NCBI RefSeq assembly: GCF_003945595.2
Contig: NW_024104378.1
Location: 1,054,489-1,118,488, forward strand
Source of the DNA: Pipra filicauda
Lineage: Eukaryota > Chordata > Aves > Passeriformes > Pipridae
DNA: 64,000 nt
Direction: 5' to 3'
Shown piece after piece: positions 63,001 to 64,000 of the stretch (the stretch's first letter is position 1; each line of letters opens with the position of its first letter). Below the pieces are notes generated by a model, which saw nothing but the letters and a program-made list of their open reading frames with translations, was not told where the DNA came from and did not search any database. The position numbers were made by a program, and so were the translations under genes.

Positions 63001-64000
63001 TGCCAGACCATGCAACTCCATAAACCCTATGACAAAATGCTTGAGAGCCAGGGATGAATTTTCCTTTGGTTAGGGCAGTTTGATAGTAAGTCAAGTCATC
63101 AGAGAAGCTCACGCCATTTTGTACATGGTTAATCTCAGGATGCAAAGCAAGATTTTTCTCTCTTGCAAAGCTTTCCCAGCAAAACATGATCAACAAGAAA
63201 AAAGAGAAGTAGGGCAAGAAGTCAGGCTACTCTCCAGCTCACTGTGAAGAGTTGTTTCCAAACAAAAAGAAAGTCAGAGAGCTTGAGAAATTAATGAGGA
63301 GTGTTGTCACGGGAAGGACATAAATGTTATGATCATGAGCACCGAGGAAATGCTGTAAAATAGATTAATCAGGCAACCAGCAAGGCAAGAGTGTCAGTCT
63401 GGACTAACGGGGTGAAGCTTCTTGGGTTTATTTTCTGGTGGGGTGTTTTTTTGTTTGTTTAAATTCTCCAGGTCCCATACTGTCCATTTCTTTCTTGTCT
63501 ATTCCTTATTAATTAACAAATCCAATATAATGAAATGCTGGGTTACAAGCATTTCAAGTCACAATGTTGAGCCATCACATTCACAGCTCATTCGTTTCAT
63601 GGTTGCTGTAATGATGCAGTCAACCGGATTACTTGTTAGGTCCTGGTGACTTTCTTGGTGAGTCCATTCACCATTTAAAGTTAAGGATCTGATTGGCTGT
63701 GAATCATTAAGTAAAACAAAAAAATGGTGGGAAAACTGCTTCTAGCCTATTCTCCCACCTACAATGGAAGTATTATTCTACTGCTCTTGGCATATGTACC
63801 ACGATCTCTAGTAGGGGGGAATATCAGCTCTCCTTGTAAGGGTTGCTGAGATTCCTCTATCAGTGGCTGAAGTCATGATCTGTCCTTGTAATGCAAAAGC
63901 CAATATTGAAGATCAGTGACCTATCTCAGACCGAGACCTGCAGGACGTGTCCTTTTCACAAGGACGCGTGAGCTGTGATTCCTCAATTTTCAGTCCTGGG
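60021..64000 (-). other. Upstream intron of the HUNK-like gene (partial)
   Basis: The exon at 60020-59965 has an acceptor, so an intron must lie upstream of it. I found no block here resembling the kinase N-lobe (glycine loop, VAIK, HPNI, MELCPGG), so the intron probably covers the rest of the window. The minus strand has a 180-codon open frame at 61363-60821 without known domain; I do not call it a gene. Confidence 0.55.

Noticed and set aside
62939..63217. Minus-strand 92-codon frame with an N-terminal hydrophobic stretch, considered as a first exon of the kinase gene
   Set aside because: It has no glycine loop, VAIK or other N-lobe motif and no matching donor phase could be justified.

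Overview
The window looks like bird nuclear DNA. It is AT-rich, has long spacers and introns, and carries many 5'-truncated CR1 LINE fragments with the avian 3' tail (ATTCTATGATT / AGAATCAT-type repeats), solo endogenous-retrovirus LTRs of avian type, and a tRNA-Ile/CR1 composite SINE resembling TguSINE1 of passerines. A near-complete RTE-clade LINE is also present. RTE elements are patchy in birds (AviRTE, reported among others from suboscine passerines), so an RTE together with a TguSINE1-like SINE fits a passerine, possibly a suboscine. That placement is inference, not proof.

The only host gene I can support lies on the minus strand between about 60,020 and 41,715. Seven exons with canonical splice sites and matching phases encode the C-lobe of a Ser/Thr kinase (catalytic loop, DFG, APE) followed by a long C-terminal tail ending in a TAA. 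The kinase part resembles HUNK (AMPK/SNF1-related family), but the last two exons do not resemble the HUNK tail I know, so I call it a HUNK-like paralogue. The N-lobe exons must lie beyond base 64,000. Every exon is open and every splice site intact, so it looks like a working gene, not a pseudogene.

Layout: 1-757 CR1 fragment; 1,155-4,404 RTE LINE with a perfect 10-bp target-site duplication; 4,415-21,150 spacer with microsatellites, including a pure (ATGGG)19; 21,155-30,290 spacer with three CR1 copies; 35,132-36,093 solo LTR with a 5-bp target duplication; 37,190-38,369 second solo LTR; 38,716-39,652 two CR1 copies in opposite orientation; 41,715-60,020 the kinase gene, whose introns hold CR1 pieces and the SINE; 60,021-64,000 continuation of the upstream intron. 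I found no tRNA, rRNA, CRISPR or bacterial-type features, and no complete second protein-coding gene. The most interesting items are the kinase paralogue and the RTE insertion.
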